Positions 41,709-50,889 of a stretch of 64,000 nucleotides of DNA are shown here, in pieces (the first letter of the stretch is position 1; the number at the start of each line of letters is the position of its first letter). Source of the stretch: Bacillus sp. FJAT-27264. GTDB taxonomy: Bacteria; Bacillota; Bacilli; Paenibacillales; Paenibacillaceae. The stretch lies in the NCBI RefSeq assembly GCF_001682855.1, contig NZ_MAQW01000004.1, positions 1-64,000 of the forward strand. Direction: 5' to 3'. The position numbers and the translations under genes are program-made. The notes under the pieces were generated by a model that had not been told where the DNA came from, ran no database searches, and saw only the letters and a list, made by a program, of their open reading frames with translations.

Positions 41709-42617
41709 TCAATTTACAACCAGGAATCGAACCTGATCTTGGTTTTCGAGATAATAGATGATCAGTCCCAATCCGATTACCATGGCTACTCCGGCAAAGG
41801 TCATAAAATACCCGAAATTCCCTCGGTCCTGCATTGTGGACCGATAGTTTTCTTGTCGGACTGTTTTTAGCTCGTCATACTGCGCTTTTAGTAGTTCCTT
41901 CACATTATCGGCACTGGAAGAGTCGATACTGTATAATACCTCGGCCAAGTCTTTCGCTTCTTCAGTCCCTACGGATTCCGCAAAGTCATCGAATGGTTTT
42001 TTTAGATCCTTACCATCTACGTTGTAATTCGATACGAATTCAAGCATGGCCGAGTGAATTGCTTTTGTTCGCTTGATTAGGTACATAAACAGATAGTAAA
42101 CACGCTGCTGCGTCTGATTTTCTCCCCCGGCATATTCGCTGAGGACCATCTGTTGTAGAAAAGCGATTTCCTTGTTTTTTTTCTTGTCTTGCATTTTCTT
42201 TAAATACCCTAGTATATAGAAGCTCGGGAACGGTGGTTTGGATACGAGCAGCGTCATAAAGTACACCGTAAAAGTTAGAATAATAGTCTCGTATGGAAAT
42301 GTTTCTGCCTTCCCTTTGGTGAAATAATTTACGATTAAGTAAGCAAGAAAAACAACGATAGTCGTATCCCGGGCGATCCGGATCTTTGACGGCTCCAAGT
42401 AAATCCCTGCATCTTTAAACATCTTGTCCACTGCCGATTCCTTCGAATAGAAACCTTGCACAGCCTCTACACGGCCCGTATAGAAATGTTTGACTGAATT
42501 CCATACAGACTGATGATCAGGTCTAACGATTGATCTGATGGATCTCAAGAGCCACATGACAATGACACAAGGGATTCCTATGATCATAATTCGTAAGAAC
42601 AAATCTGGATTTTGCAA
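41709..42617 (-). CDS. TadC-like inner-membrane platform protein
   Basis: 302 residues; TTG 42617 with GAGGTG upstream. Helices near 8-24, 86-102, 108-128 and a C-terminal pair near 270-290 flank a cytosolic helical domain (YNVDGKDLKKPFDDFAESVG, then SSADNVKELLKAQYDELKTV), the pattern of the T2SF/TadC platform of type IVc pili. Works with the TadB-like protein three bases upstream and the ATPase. Confidence 0.65.
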   Translation of the reverse strand: MQNPDLFLRIMIIGIPCVIVMWLLRSIRSIVRPDHQSVWNSVKHFYTGRVEAVQGFYSKESAVDKMFKDAGIYLEPSKIRIARDTTIVVFLAYLIVNYFTKGKAETFPYETIILTFTVYFMTLLVSKPPFPSFYILGYLKKMQDKKKNKEIAFLQQMVLSEYAGGENQTQQRVYYLFMYLIKRTKAIHSAMLEFVSNYNVDGKDLKKPFDDFAESVGTEEAKDLAEVLYSIDSSSADNVKELLKAQYDELKTVRQENYRSTMQDRGNFGYFMTFAGVAMVIGLGLIIYYLENQDQVRFLVVN

Positions 42618-42620
42618 TAT

Positions 42621-43652
42621 TCACACCTCATTTTTGGGTTTCTGCACAACATACGCGATTAGTGCGCAAAGCGCACAGACAATGACGGTCATGGTCAGAT
42701 AAGCAACTCCTGCTGGATTCACAAAATAATAGTGAAACGTTTTGTTCCAGCCGTTCATTTTGACGTTGAATATCATTGCCCCAGGAATTAAAAATACTGG
42801 AAGATAAGCCAACTGGATCATTTCACGGTTTTCCGTTTTTATCTTAGTGTTGATCTTTTTTTGCTCACTCATATCGGTAACCATGAAGCTCAGAGATAGC
42901 TCAATATCATCGCCATGTTGTACATTTTTCATTAAGCAAACCCCTAGTTGGATCGCTCGATCATACGGAATACGAAAATAAAATTCATCAATTACCTTAT
43001 CAATGCTTGTGCCTCCTGTACCTTGAAGAGCCGGAAGCAAGATCATGAAGGCACTTTTAATATCACCTGTTAAATCGTTTTTCGTCATATCGTAGATAGC
43101 GCGGTAAAGATTACCGCGATGCTTCCGATACCTCGTTAGCAGCATACTTATTGCTGGAACGAGATCGTAGCTATTTTGAACTCGAATCCGGTGTAACTTG
43201 ATGTACCTGTAAATGAACGGGATGCATCCAAAGAATAAAGATATTCCGAGAAGTTGCGGTGCAATCAAGTTCCGGGGGTGAAATTGCCCCTCTGCAAACA
43301 GCCCAAGCCACATCCCCATCGCTATATATGCTGCTATGAAAAATCCTCCAGAGAATAGAAAGAAATTTCGTATTATACTTTGTTGCTCCTGTACTACCCG
43401 AGATTTTTTCTTATCCGTTGCCCTGTACATCATGACGATATATTTCAGAATACTATTCTCATATTCCCCTTCGTCAAGAACTTCATCATCACGCTTAAGA
43501 GGCATAAATGGATTGAAGTCTAATCTAATTTTTGGAGAAATACGGCTGAGTAGTAGTAAGACCAATATCAGCCCTGCCCCAAAGATCAAAATACGAATTG
43601 TCGGATCAACTAGGACATGTAACTTGAAGAGAATATCATTCACTTTTTTCAT
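42621..43652 (-). CDS. TadB-like inner-membrane platform protein
   Basis: 343 residues; AAGGGG precedes ATG 43652. N-terminal helix (IRILIFGAGLILVLLLLSRI), helices near 95-110 and 130-150, a central helical T2SF-like domain (YRKHRGNLYRAIYDMTKNDL; QLGVCLMKNVQHGDDIELSL) and two C-terminal helices. Pair with TadC-like product forms the membrane platform that couples ATPase motion to pilin assembly. Confidence 0.65.
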   Translation of the reverse strand: MKKVNDILFKLHVLVDPTIRILIFGAGLILVLLLLSRISPKIRLDFNPFMPLKRDDEVLDEGEYENSILKYIVMMYRATDKKKSRVVQEQQSIIRNFFLFSGGFFIAAYIAMGMWLGLFAEGQFHPRNLIAPQLLGISLFFGCIPFIYRYIKLHRIRVQNSYDLVPAISMLLTRYRKHRGNLYRAIYDMTKNDLTGDIKSAFMILLPALQGTGGTSIDKVIDEFYFRIPYDRAIQLGVCLMKNVQHGDDIELSLSFMVTDMSEQKKINTKIKTENREMIQLAYLPVFLIPGAMIFNVKMNGWNKTFHYYFVNPAGVAYLTMTVIVCALCALIAYVVQKPKNEV

Positions 43653-43663
43653 TCTGCATCCCC

Positions 43664-43849
43664 TTATTGAAACGATGTTTCCATAGTTAAAGTACCCTGA
43701 TACCCACGGTTACTACTTTCGAGGAACAGCTCTGCTTCGTTTGAGCGACATTCCCCAATAACAATTTCTTTATAATCAGAACGAAGCACCTGCGGAAGAG
43801 CCGTCCTCCAATTTTCATCGGCAATGATAAAGTTATCTTGCTTCTCCAT
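43664..43849 (-). CDS. 61-aa TadA ATPase fragment (Walker-B region)
   Basis: ATG 43849 follows GGGAGGG, so it is translatable. Its sequence (NFIIADENWRTALPQVLRSD, then YKEIVIGECRSNEAELFLES) matches residues 319-365 of the upstream full-length ATPase (QYIITEDNIKTTFPLALRSD, YEYIVVAECRSIEAEVFLKS). It keeps the Walker-B Glu but ends just before the conserved His and has no P-loop. Either a recent duplication remnant or a small regulatory partner of the ATPase; the intact ribosome site and open frame favour retention. Confidence 0.6.
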   Translation of the reverse strand: MEKQDNFIIADENWRTALPQVLRSDYKEIVIGECRSNEAELFLESSNRGYQGTLTMETSFQ

Positions 43850-43863
43850 AATCACCCTCCCTT

Positions 43864-45342
43864 TTATTGCAACGTTTGCTGCTTCTTAACTAGCTGATCC
43901 AAGACTTCCATTGCTCGTTTGGTTTCTTTTGGCGCATACTTACGCATGATTTCCAGAGTCCCTTTTGGGATTTGGTTTGAGTAACGATAGGTTTGGTGAT
44001 TTTCGTCCCACAGCATAATATCTACGGTTGAAAATTCCCGCGTTTCTTCATTCCAGTCAAATGCTGTGATTTGATTCAGTCGCTTAGATCGGCTTGGCAT
44101 TTCTTCTAGTACAAATGCAATATGAATATTTTTGGCTGCACGGCGGAATTGAGAGTCATAATTTTTGCTCGGATATTCTTCAATAATTAGATCTGCTATT
44201 AGTCCAGGAATATCTTTAACAATCATTGAGTGAAGGTTGGTCATCGCACCGGGACGGCCGCGCTCACTACTTTTTAGAAATACTTCGGCTTCGATGGATC
44301 GACATTCCGCAACAACGATATATTCATAGTCAGATCGAAGAGCTAACGGAAAAGTTGTTTTGATATTATCTTCCGTAATGATATATTGCATGATCTTATG
44401 ATTAGGAAGTTGCTTATTTAACCGAATTTCGTCAAAGTTCTTATGAAAGACCAAAATTCGGTCAGAAGGCTTTCGTTTAGCGATAAAAGCTTTCATCAGA
44501 GTGGATTTCCCTGATTTTACCGGACCAAGGAAAACAGATGTGGCCCTTCCTGCCGCAATCGCATCCAGAACCGGAACGATCTCTTGCGGATAAGTATTCT
44601 TGTCTGCAATTCCTTGAATCGTCGGACGATCCATCGTAAAGTGCCGGAAAACAATTTGCGGCTCTACTGTCAGTGGAGGAATCGAAATGGTTACCCGCGT
44701 ACCATCTTCCATGTCAATTTCAAGGGATGGATTATGCTTGTTTAATACGCCTGTAGAACTCCGCAAAGAGAGTTGGATACAAACCCGTTCAACGTCCATT
44801 AGGCTGTCATAGCAGATTTCTTGAAGATCATTATCCGGATCATTAGGAAATTCAAAGTATATTCGTGTCCCAATCACCGAAGCTGCTTCGGATTCATGGA
44901 ATTTCGGATGTTTCCACCATGTGGATATACCACCGATCCCATAGGTCTCTTGGTACACTGCTTCAACGATGTCCCCATAGGCTTTCGGATATGGGAATGG
45001 ATTACTTAACCAATTATGCCGAATCAGCAGATCTTCGATCTCCTTCTTAAACCACTCAATCGCAGAGACATTACCCGTAACTGCACCATGCCGAAGCTCA
45101 ATCCATCGGTTTTGTTCTTCAGTTTTAGGATTGTCATCATATTTCGTTCTGAAGTGGCTCGTTACAGCATTTTTAATTATTTGAAAATCAACATCATCGA
45201 ATCGATTTCGGACGTTATTTGTTTGGTCAGTTTTACTATTGTCTTGTCCTTTGAAATGTAAAGGAATGTTCAAAGGATCTTTGGTCCAGCCATGGAATTC
45301 ACGAACCGTTTCTTGGATCAAGCTCGACGTTTCAGCAGCCAA
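43864..45342 (-). CDS. TadA/CpaF-type secretion ATPase
   Basis: 492 residues; TTG 45342 with GGGGGAG upstream. Walker A GPVKSGKST at 273-281, an ASP-box-like acidic stretch, Walker B IVVAECR with E346, and the His box NLHSM (H371). This is the hexameric ATPase that powers assembly of Tad/type IVc pili and related secretion systems. The 20-residue linker and N-terminal domain (1-200) are typical. Its start overlaps the end of the TadZ-like gene by 25 bases. Confidence 0.88.
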   Translation of the reverse strand: MAAETSSLIQETVREFHGWTKDPLNIPLHFKGQDNSKTDQTNNVRNRFDDVDFQIIKNAVTSHFRTKYDDNPKTEEQNRWIELRHGAVTGNVSAIEWFKKEIEDLLIRHNWLSNPFPYPKAYGDIVEAVYQETYGIGGISTWWKHPKFHESEAASVIGTRIYFEFPNDPDNDLQEICYDSLMDVERVCIQLSLRSSTGVLNKHNPSLEIDMEDGTRVTISIPPLTVEPQIVFRHFTMDRPTIQGIADKNTYPQEIVPVLDAIAAGRATSVFLGPVKSGKSTLMKAFIAKRKPSDRILVFHKNFDEIRLNKQLPNHKIMQYIITEDNIKTTFPLALRSDYEYIVVAECRSIEAEVFLKSSERGRPGAMTNLHSMIVKDIPGLIADLIIEEYPSKNYDSQFRRAAKNIHIAFVLEEMPSRSKRLNQITAFDWNEETREFSTVDIMLWDENHQTYRYSNQIPKGTLEIMRKYAPKETKRAMEVLDQLVKKQQTLQ

Positions 45343-46487
45343 TTTCTCTCCCCCTGTTCTGGTTCATCAAGTAAATTAAAGCGTTGCAAAATCGCCATTG
45401 CTAACTTCTGATACGCCGTATGCATCACCTTTTTGTAAGTCTTAAGCTCGGATAGGAGTGTTTGATTGACCTCAGCAATTACACCATCAATGCCGCAATC
45501 TGGTATCCTTGCAATTTCATAGATACCAAACTCAGACTCCAGTGTACGAATTTCGCGCTTCGGAATATCATTGGAATAAAAATTTACAATCATTTGGAAT
45601 TCTTCTGGTGATATGTCCAGATGTCTTTCCAAAATATCTTCACCCATTTTTCTCCATAGCATTGACGATACCGGTTGCTGCGTTACATTCAGAAATTTCA
45701 TATCGGCTTTGAGTAACGCCTGAATTGTTAGTGCTGTATCGGGATCATGTCCTGCATCAATCAGCACAATATCAAATTCGTCGTACAACATGTCAATGAC
45801 AAATTCAATATCATTAATGTGATAATGGTTACGCTTGGTGTAATCCTGATTGCCTGCTAGAAAGTAAAATCCTCTAGAGTCTTTGTATAGAAGGTTTTTC
45901 AGTTCCGAAGATCTGATGACATTACGGTTATTACTGATTTGGGTATACAACTCATTGAGCGTAATTTCGTTATGCTCAAAAAACTGTCCTGGGGGATTAG
46001 AACTGGTCAGGGAAAGAACGACAACAGAATATTCAGAAAGTTCTGTCAGCTTCGCAGCTGTACCAAAGACTGTATTTGAAAGTCCAGTCTGAGAGTGAGT
46101 GCTGAAAAAAGTAGCGATTTTCTTCGGTTTTCCATTCGTAAAGTTCCCAGTGATTTCGCCTACAATACGCTCAGTCTTTTGAGCGGCGGTCAGTTTTGAG
46201 CTGATTGGTATAATTCCAAGTTCATGGCAGAGGTTTGTTTTGTTATCGATAACCGCTTGCCTAACCTCATAGGAAATGACATAAAAAGCAGGAGTGATTC
46301 TAATTTTCTCATGTACTTTTCTGAGATCACTAAACGGTATTTCTTTATCGAAGATCACTGCACCGTCATACGTCTCTTCGACATGATCTAGCATTTCTAA
46401 CGTTGTAGACGTAATCTCCAAGTTCGAAATTTTTCCGGTAAGCTCAAAATTCAATTCTTCTGAGTTACCAATAAATAAAATCTTCAT
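45318..46487 (-). CDS. TadZ/CpaE-like protein with degenerate P-loop
   Basis: 389 residues; AAGAGG precedes ATG 46487. Receiver-like N-terminus (MKILFIGNSEELNFELTGKI), then a MinD/ParA-like domain: KKIATFFSTHSQTGLSNTVF replaces the P-loop (no Lys of GKT), and FDIVLIDAGHDPDTAL is the Walker-B-like strand. TadZ proteins place the pilus machine at a pole; loss of the P-loop Lys suggests a structural role. Confidence 0.7.
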   Translation of the reverse strand: MKILFIGNSEELNFELTGKISNLEITSTTLEMLDHVEETYDGAVIFDKEIPFSDLRKVHEKIRITPAFYVISYEVRQAVIDNKTNLCHELGIIPISSKLTAAQKTERIVGEITGNFTNGKPKKIATFFSTHSQTGLSNTVFGTAAKLTELSEYSVVVLSLTSSNPPGQFFEHNEITLNELYTQISNNRNVIRSSELKNLLYKDSRGFYFLAGNQDYTKRNHYHINDIEFVIDMLYDEFDIVLIDAGHDPDTALTIQALLKADMKFLNVTQQPVSSMLWRKMGEDILERHLDISPEEFQMIVNFYSNDIPKREIRTLESEFGIYEIARIPDCGIDGVIAEVNQTLLSELKTYKKVMHTAYQKLAMAILQRFNLLDEPEQGERNWLLKRRA

Positions 46488-46507
46488 AAGCTAACCTCTT
46501 TTCGATA

Positions 46508-47299
46508 TCATTTATAGCCAATAATGAATTTATATCCTGCTTCTGCTTTAGCTCGGAGTTCTCCAAACTGTTTTGGGGTGAGATTCACTTCAATCTTGGT
46601 CCCAACTGCGGTAGATGAAATACGTGGTGTTTGATTGGTACTTACATCCTGGACTTCATTTGAGGTTGCATCTTTAAAGAATGCAACGATAACCCCCTCT
46701 AAAAAGGGATCGCTTTTTTTCAATTCTGCTACTGGAGTCGCCGCAGGAGTAGGTTCTTGGGTTGTAGTAGGGTTTCCATCAGTTTTTGATTGGTTCTGAC
46801 TTTGTAGGAATGCTTGATATAAAGCGTTGTTTGCACTATTTATCTTGCTAGTGTCCAGCACATCCCAAAATGCTATGGTGTCAAAATTCCGAAGAGATTG
46901 CGGATAAGATAAGACCCAAGAAGACGGGATTTCAACAGTGAATTGTCCAGGCTTTTTGCTTGCTAATCCAACCTTTTGAGGTGTGAATTGCTCCCGGGCT
47001 TTCATGGTTGTCAGCAATTCTGTTCCGATCAACGTCTCCATGTCGGAAACAAAATCCCCCACAACATCTTCAACCTTGATATTTTTAACTTCCAGATCCT
47101 CCTCGGTTAGAATCTTATGAGCTTCAAGATCCATCTTCGCGCGTACAACTTCAATAGTGCTCACTTTTTCTTGCAAATGATCCATGTAGATCGTCATTAC
47201 GGCAGCTTGCCCTCCAACAACCAGGACGATGCCCAAAATGACGAAGGCCACCTTAAATTTCCGTGGCATTGTAGCCAGCAAGTTTGAAAACCAAGACAT
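46508..47299 (-). CDS. CpaB/RcpC-like SAF-domain protein
   Basis: 263 residues; GAAGGGAG precedes ATG 47299. One N-terminal helix (FKVAFVILGIVLVVGGQAAV), then an SAF domain (VVRAKMDLEAHKILTEEDLE; IGTELLTTMKAREQFTPQKV) typical of CpaB/FlgA. A Gln/Thr/Pro-rich linker (170-195) and a second domain follow. In Tad systems CpaB is a periplasmic/envelope stabiliser; here it would act outside the membrane. Confidence 0.75.
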   Translation of the reverse strand: MSWFSNLLATMPRKFKVAFVILGIVLVVGGQAAVMTIYMDHLQEKVSTIEVVRAKMDLEAHKILTEEDLEVKNIKVEDVVGDFVSDMETLIGTELLTTMKAREQFTPQKVGLASKKPGQFTVEIPSSWVLSYPQSLRNFDTIAFWDVLDTSKINSANNALYQAFLQSQNQSKTDGNPTTTQEPTPAATPVAELKKSDPFLEGVIVAFFKDATSNEVQDVSTNQTPRISSTAVGTKIEVNLTPKQFGELRAKAEAGYKFIIGYK

Positions 47300-47315
47300 A
47301 ATCGAATTACTCCCT

Positions 47316-48809
47316 TCATTCTGTTACTTTCTTATTTTTCTTTTTAAATCTTTGAAAAAAACCTCCTCCTCGTGGTTTATGTTCAATAATAAATTGCTGT
47401 GGGATGATGGTTTTAAGAATAGGCATTAAATGGTTGTAGGACTCATAAAGCAAGTCCTCGTCCAGATCCAATGGCGTTTGTCCTGACCAGATGGACTGGA
47501 TATTCAGTTGATGATCCAGACATGGATAACTGCACAACAACGGAAATGAAAATTCCTCAGCATGAGCTAACCATTCTCTTGTCTTAGCTATCGGTGGATC
47601 AGGAACATAGTTAGCTATAAGTTTAGCTTCATACTTTTGGGACCTAAGCATTTGAACGATTTCTCGTCCTTTGGCTGAAGCCATTTTCGCCGGGTCTGGA
47701 CCACATAACAATAAAATATGATGGGCCTGTGCAAGTACATCTTCAAGCGCGGGGTCCATCCAAGCTGTTCCAATATCCAGAATTGTTATAGTTTGTTTCG
47801 AGCGATATACAGCCTTTCTCATATCATCGTTTCCCCAAGTCAATAAAGGGCCTTTTTCTGGATCAGCAGGCATCCAAGTAATGTTTCGCTCAACCCACTC
47901 TTCACGCGCTGCCGATGTTCCTTTAGGGAGATCAAGCATTTGAGAGTAATAAAAACTGTAATCCGACGAAACCTTTTTCTGCCCACCCAATCTGTAAAAT
48001 AAATAGGGATCATTTCTCGGGAATTCCATGAACAGCGTTTCAATATTCATGCTGTCCAGAAGACGAGCAAGAATCATCCCTAGAAATGTAACCCCGACTC
48101 CCTGATACAGTCCACCCACAATGATAAACTTTTGAGGAATGGCAATATACCGTTCAGGCCCTTCGACTTCCACTTCAACCTGAATCTGATCCGGTTCTTG
48201 TTTTTGAGTCTCTAGCAAACGTTCAATTTCATGATTCTTTCGTAGAATCTCCTGAGCGATCTGTTCTCGTTCTTTACCCGCCTCCAATAGTTCCCTTCGT
48301 AATCGATTCAACTCTGCTTCAAGAATCTTCTTTTCAGCACTATCTTCAGAACTAATAGTAGGAGTTGAATATGAAGTCCTTTTCGGTTCTAGAGGAGTTA
48401 CTTCAGATCTAGAAACAACCTTTTCCGGATTCGGATCTTCGACTGACAACGGTAGAGGTATTTCTATGCTCGGCGTTATAACAATGTCTGAACTGTCAGC
48501 CGGAATGCTCGTAAACTGTTGAGAATCTTCTACTCCGGATTTTTCTGCAATCCGTTTTTCCAGCTCTTCCAAATCGCCTTCGAATATAAAAACATCAATG
48601 TCGTACTCTTTAAATAAGTTAATACCCTTCTCTTTCCAGTTGATCATGTTGTCGATAATTGCGATATCTGCTTCATCTGAAATTAAAAACTCTTTCAGTT
48701 CCTGAATATGTGATATGTTCCGAGAAACCTCATAACGGGGTTCCGGAAAGATTTTTCTTACTTTGTTAAAAAGCTGTTGGCTCTTTACTACTAAAGCTAT
48801 TCGAATCAT
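47316..48809 (-). CDS. Second TadZ/CpaE-like protein with coiled-coil linker
   Basis: 497 residues; ATG 48809 with GGAGG, overlapping the upstream stop (ATGA). Receiver-like N-terminus (IRIALVVKSQQLFNKVRKIF), a central coiled coil (SAEKKILEAELNRLRRELLE), then a MinD-like domain with IVGGLYQGVGVTFLG in place of the P-loop and TITILDIGTAWMDPALEDVL. Again lacks the GKT Lys. Two such proteins in one cluster is unusual. Confidence 0.65.
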   Translation of the reverse strand: MIRIALVVKSQQLFNKVRKIFPEPRYEVSRNISHIQELKEFLISDEADIAIIDNMINWKEKGINLFKEYDIDVFIFEGDLEELEKRIAEKSGVEDSQQFTSIPADSSDIVITPSIEIPLPLSVEDPNPEKVVSRSEVTPLEPKRTSYSTPTISSEDSAEKKILEAELNRLRRELLEAGKEREQIAQEILRKNHEIERLLETQKQEPDQIQVEVEVEGPERYIAIPQKFIIVGGLYQGVGVTFLGMILARLLDSMNIETLFMEFPRNDPYLFYRLGGQKKVSSDYSFYYSQMLDLPKGTSAAREEWVERNITWMPADPEKGPLLTWGNDDMRKAVYRSKQTITILDIGTAWMDPALEDVLAQAHHILLLCGPDPAKMASAKGREIVQMLRSQKYEAKLIANYVPDPPIAKTREWLAHAEEFSFPLLCSYPCLDHQLNIQSIWSGQTPLDLDEDLLYESYNHLMPILKTIIPQQFIIEHKPRGGGFFQRFKKKNKKVTE

Positions 48810-49318
48810 CTTTTCCTCCGTATCCGCGTGACCGACCAATACTGATAGTCTCTCATAAAGGCAAAAGAGTACCTCCGCAGCTTAATCGCCGGCAATTTAT
48901 GTTTGCGAATATTATCCCCAGGGTTATCCAATAGATTATATGTAGACTGATCTAACTGCTGCTTAGATATCCCTTCGCGATCACATATTTCCTTGAAAGA
49001 TATGACAGAGTTCATTTTGGTGAATCCCATCTTGTACGCCATGAATAATTGGAACAATGGATGATCAATTAATTCTCGAACTGGAATGTCTTTGAAATAA
49101 TTTTGATAAAGCCTTTCTGTGATTTTCCGAGAATTTTCTTCATCATAAAAACATTTTTCCTCAAAACAAGAAATGAGATATTCAATATCCCCTTTAAATT
49201 TAGTGTTTAAATAAGTGTATTTGTATTCGATCTGATTTTCTAAATGACTCTCTAAATGAGAGTGGGACTTTTTCAACTCTGATTCAAAAAAACTTTCTGA
49301 TAATCGGTCCAAGAACAT
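48806..49318 (-). CDS. Hypothetical protein, first gene of Tad-like operon, 170 aa
   Basis: ATG 49318 with GGGGG upstream. Mostly helical, charged; segment FKEICDREGISKQQLDQSTY resembles a helix-turn-helix, so it may regulate the operon. Upstream 49319-49719 holds the operon promoter region, a terminator and GTAAGATA boxes but no gene. Confidence 0.6.
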   Translation of the reverse strand: MFLDRLSESFFESELKKSHSHLESHLENQIEYKYTYLNTKFKGDIEYLISCFEEKCFYDEENSRKITERLYQNYFKDIPVRELIDHPLFQLFMAYKMGFTKMNSVISFKEICDREGISKQQLDQSTYNLLDNPGDNIRKHKLPAIKLRRYSFAFMRDYQYWSVTRIRRKR

Positions 49319-49562
49319 TAAACAACCCCCAACATATGAAGCTAAAAAATAACCCTCCTATCTTATGGATTATAGCAGGATTACAGATATTTAGTCAATT
49401 TATTCCTCGGAAAATTGTTACTTTAAATTGAATATATGCGTAAATAGGAACAATCTATTTCTTTCAAAAAATTGTGTCATTTGTAGTAGGTATGTAGTCA
49501 CAAACGAAATCATCAGTTATACTCTCTTTAAGGCAAGTTCATTTTAAGCATTCAAATTCAGA

Positions 49563-49594
49563 CAAAAAAAAGCAGACCCAAGGTTACCTGAGTC
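49563..49594 (-). terminator. Terminator after the winged-helix gene
   Basis: GACCCAAGG pairs with CCTGAGTC (one mismatch, one bulge), followed on the minus strand by eight Ts. Confidence 0.55.
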
Positions 49595-49621
49595 CACTTT
49601 TCCTTAAATGCAAAGGAATTA

Positions 49622-49720
49622 TATCTTACAAATTTTTCTCTTACTTTTCACAGGGTAAACGCAATTTGTAAGATATTTAAACCACTTATAGTAAGATATT
49701 ATATCTTACATGTATCTTAC
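49622..49720. repeat. GTAAGATA cluster with perfect palindrome
   Basis: ATCTTAC at 49623, GTAAGATAT at 49668, then GTAAGATATTATATCTTAC (49691-49709, perfect about its centre), and ATCTTAC at 49714. Densest copy near the Tad-like operon. Confidence 0.65.
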
Positions 49721-50526
49721 TATAATTCTTCTTTATTTCCGGATTCTTGGTCTTCATTGATGGAATAGTACCCTCTATCAACCCGGACGATGCGATTGTC
49801 TCGAAGCAGCCGATTTAATGCTCGACGGATTAAGTTCTTGGCTTTGTTTTCTTCGGTCTTGCCTTGATTTAGTTCTTTGCTGAGTTCCTTGACGGATATG
49901 TTTCGATCCAGCCTTTTCATAGCCTGGTACACTTGTTCTGTTGAAAATTCTCCAAAATCATTTGCGTAATAGTCTTTGGCAATAGATAGCTGATCTTTTA
50001 TATCACGATCCGGATAAATCGGATTATAAAAACCAGCTTTAGGTTTACTAACTAAACCTCGATTCATTAACTTTTTCAAAGTATAAAGAACTCGAACTGA
50101 CTTGTCGCTGTACTCCATAGTTCGATTGACTGTGAGATTATTAATGATATCGCGCAAAGGTATCATATCAGAATCTTTCATCTTATATGTGTCCAGCAAA
50201 ACCTTCAGCACATTCTCCTGACTAAACACCCATTCATTAGGCTCAATCTCCGACCAGCCAATTCCAAATTTCTCCCTCGCGGATTCCAGTTCATTCTTCA
50301 AGTTTTCAATATCTCTTCGTAAGTAAATGTGATTTCCAACAACTGATTCTAATGATTTTTTTGCAATTTGTTTGTACGCTCGTCCAATAGACAAGTTTAA
50401 AATTTGCATAATCTGAGGTATATCCACTACAACATCGGACAATAATATTCGAGCTTCCTCTGTGTTGCACATGGATATAATTTTGTTCAACTCACTTTTC
50501 AACCGATTCAATTCGGCTTCTTTCAA
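49720..50526 (-). CDS. Winged-helix DNA-binding protein, 268 aa
   Basis: TTG 50526, 8 nt after GGGAGG. N-terminal coiled coil; PQIMQILNLSIGRAYKQIAK (about 36-55) resembles an HTH. A second module (about 125-170, RVLYTLKKLMNRGLVSKPKA) and a third (200-260, LNRLLRDNRIVRVDRGYYSI) look like winged helices. Possibly a regulator; it is a candidate binder of the GTAAGATA boxes beside it, but this is untested. Confidence 0.55.
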   Translation of the reverse strand: MKEAELNRLKSELNKIISMCNTEEARILLSDVVVDIPQIMQILNLSIGRAYKQIAKKSLESVVGNHIYLRRDIENLKNELESAREKFGIGWSEIEPNEWVFSQENVLKVLLDTYKMKDSDMIPLRDIINNLTVNRTMEYSDKSVRVLYTLKKLMNRGLVSKPKAGFYNPIYPDRDIKDQLSIAKDYYANDFGEFSTEQVYQAMKRLDRNISVKELSKELNQGKTEENKAKNLIRRALNRLLRDNRIVRVDRGYYSINEDQESGNKEEL

Positions 50527-50848
50527 ACAAAATACCTCCCGATCTTACAGGGAAAAATCCGCACAATGGACATTGCACATCATAACCCGTTAATAGTATG
50601 GCTAGTGCGTTTAGCAGAGTATACTTAACAGTATGGGATATAATATCAAAGATTACTCCACCGAAGAATTAAAATCCATCATTAAAAATCGGAAAAAGGT
50701 CTGCTTCACATTTTAATATAACATAAATCCGTATAGCGTTCGTTTAAAAAAACTCATATTTGAATATACATTAACATAATTTCACAAAATAAAGATAAGA
50801 ATCTCACTAAAAGTAGATAATAACAAATATAAATTTGAAAAAAAGAAT

Positions 50849-50882
50849 AAAAAAAGGAACAGGAGTTTTTTTTCCCTGTTCC
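50849..50882 (-). terminator. Terminator after the DUF3991/TOPRIM gene
   Basis: GGAACAGG and CCTGTTCC arms, seven Ts on the minus strand. The 50527-50889 stretch otherwise shows no convincing gene. Confidence 0.7.
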
Positions 50883-50889
50883 GTAATGA

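Noticed and set aside
50632..50715. 27-codon plus-strand frame (MGYNIKDYSTEELKSIIKNR...)
   Set aside because: No ribosome site or promoter and opposite to all neighbours; perhaps a gene remnant.
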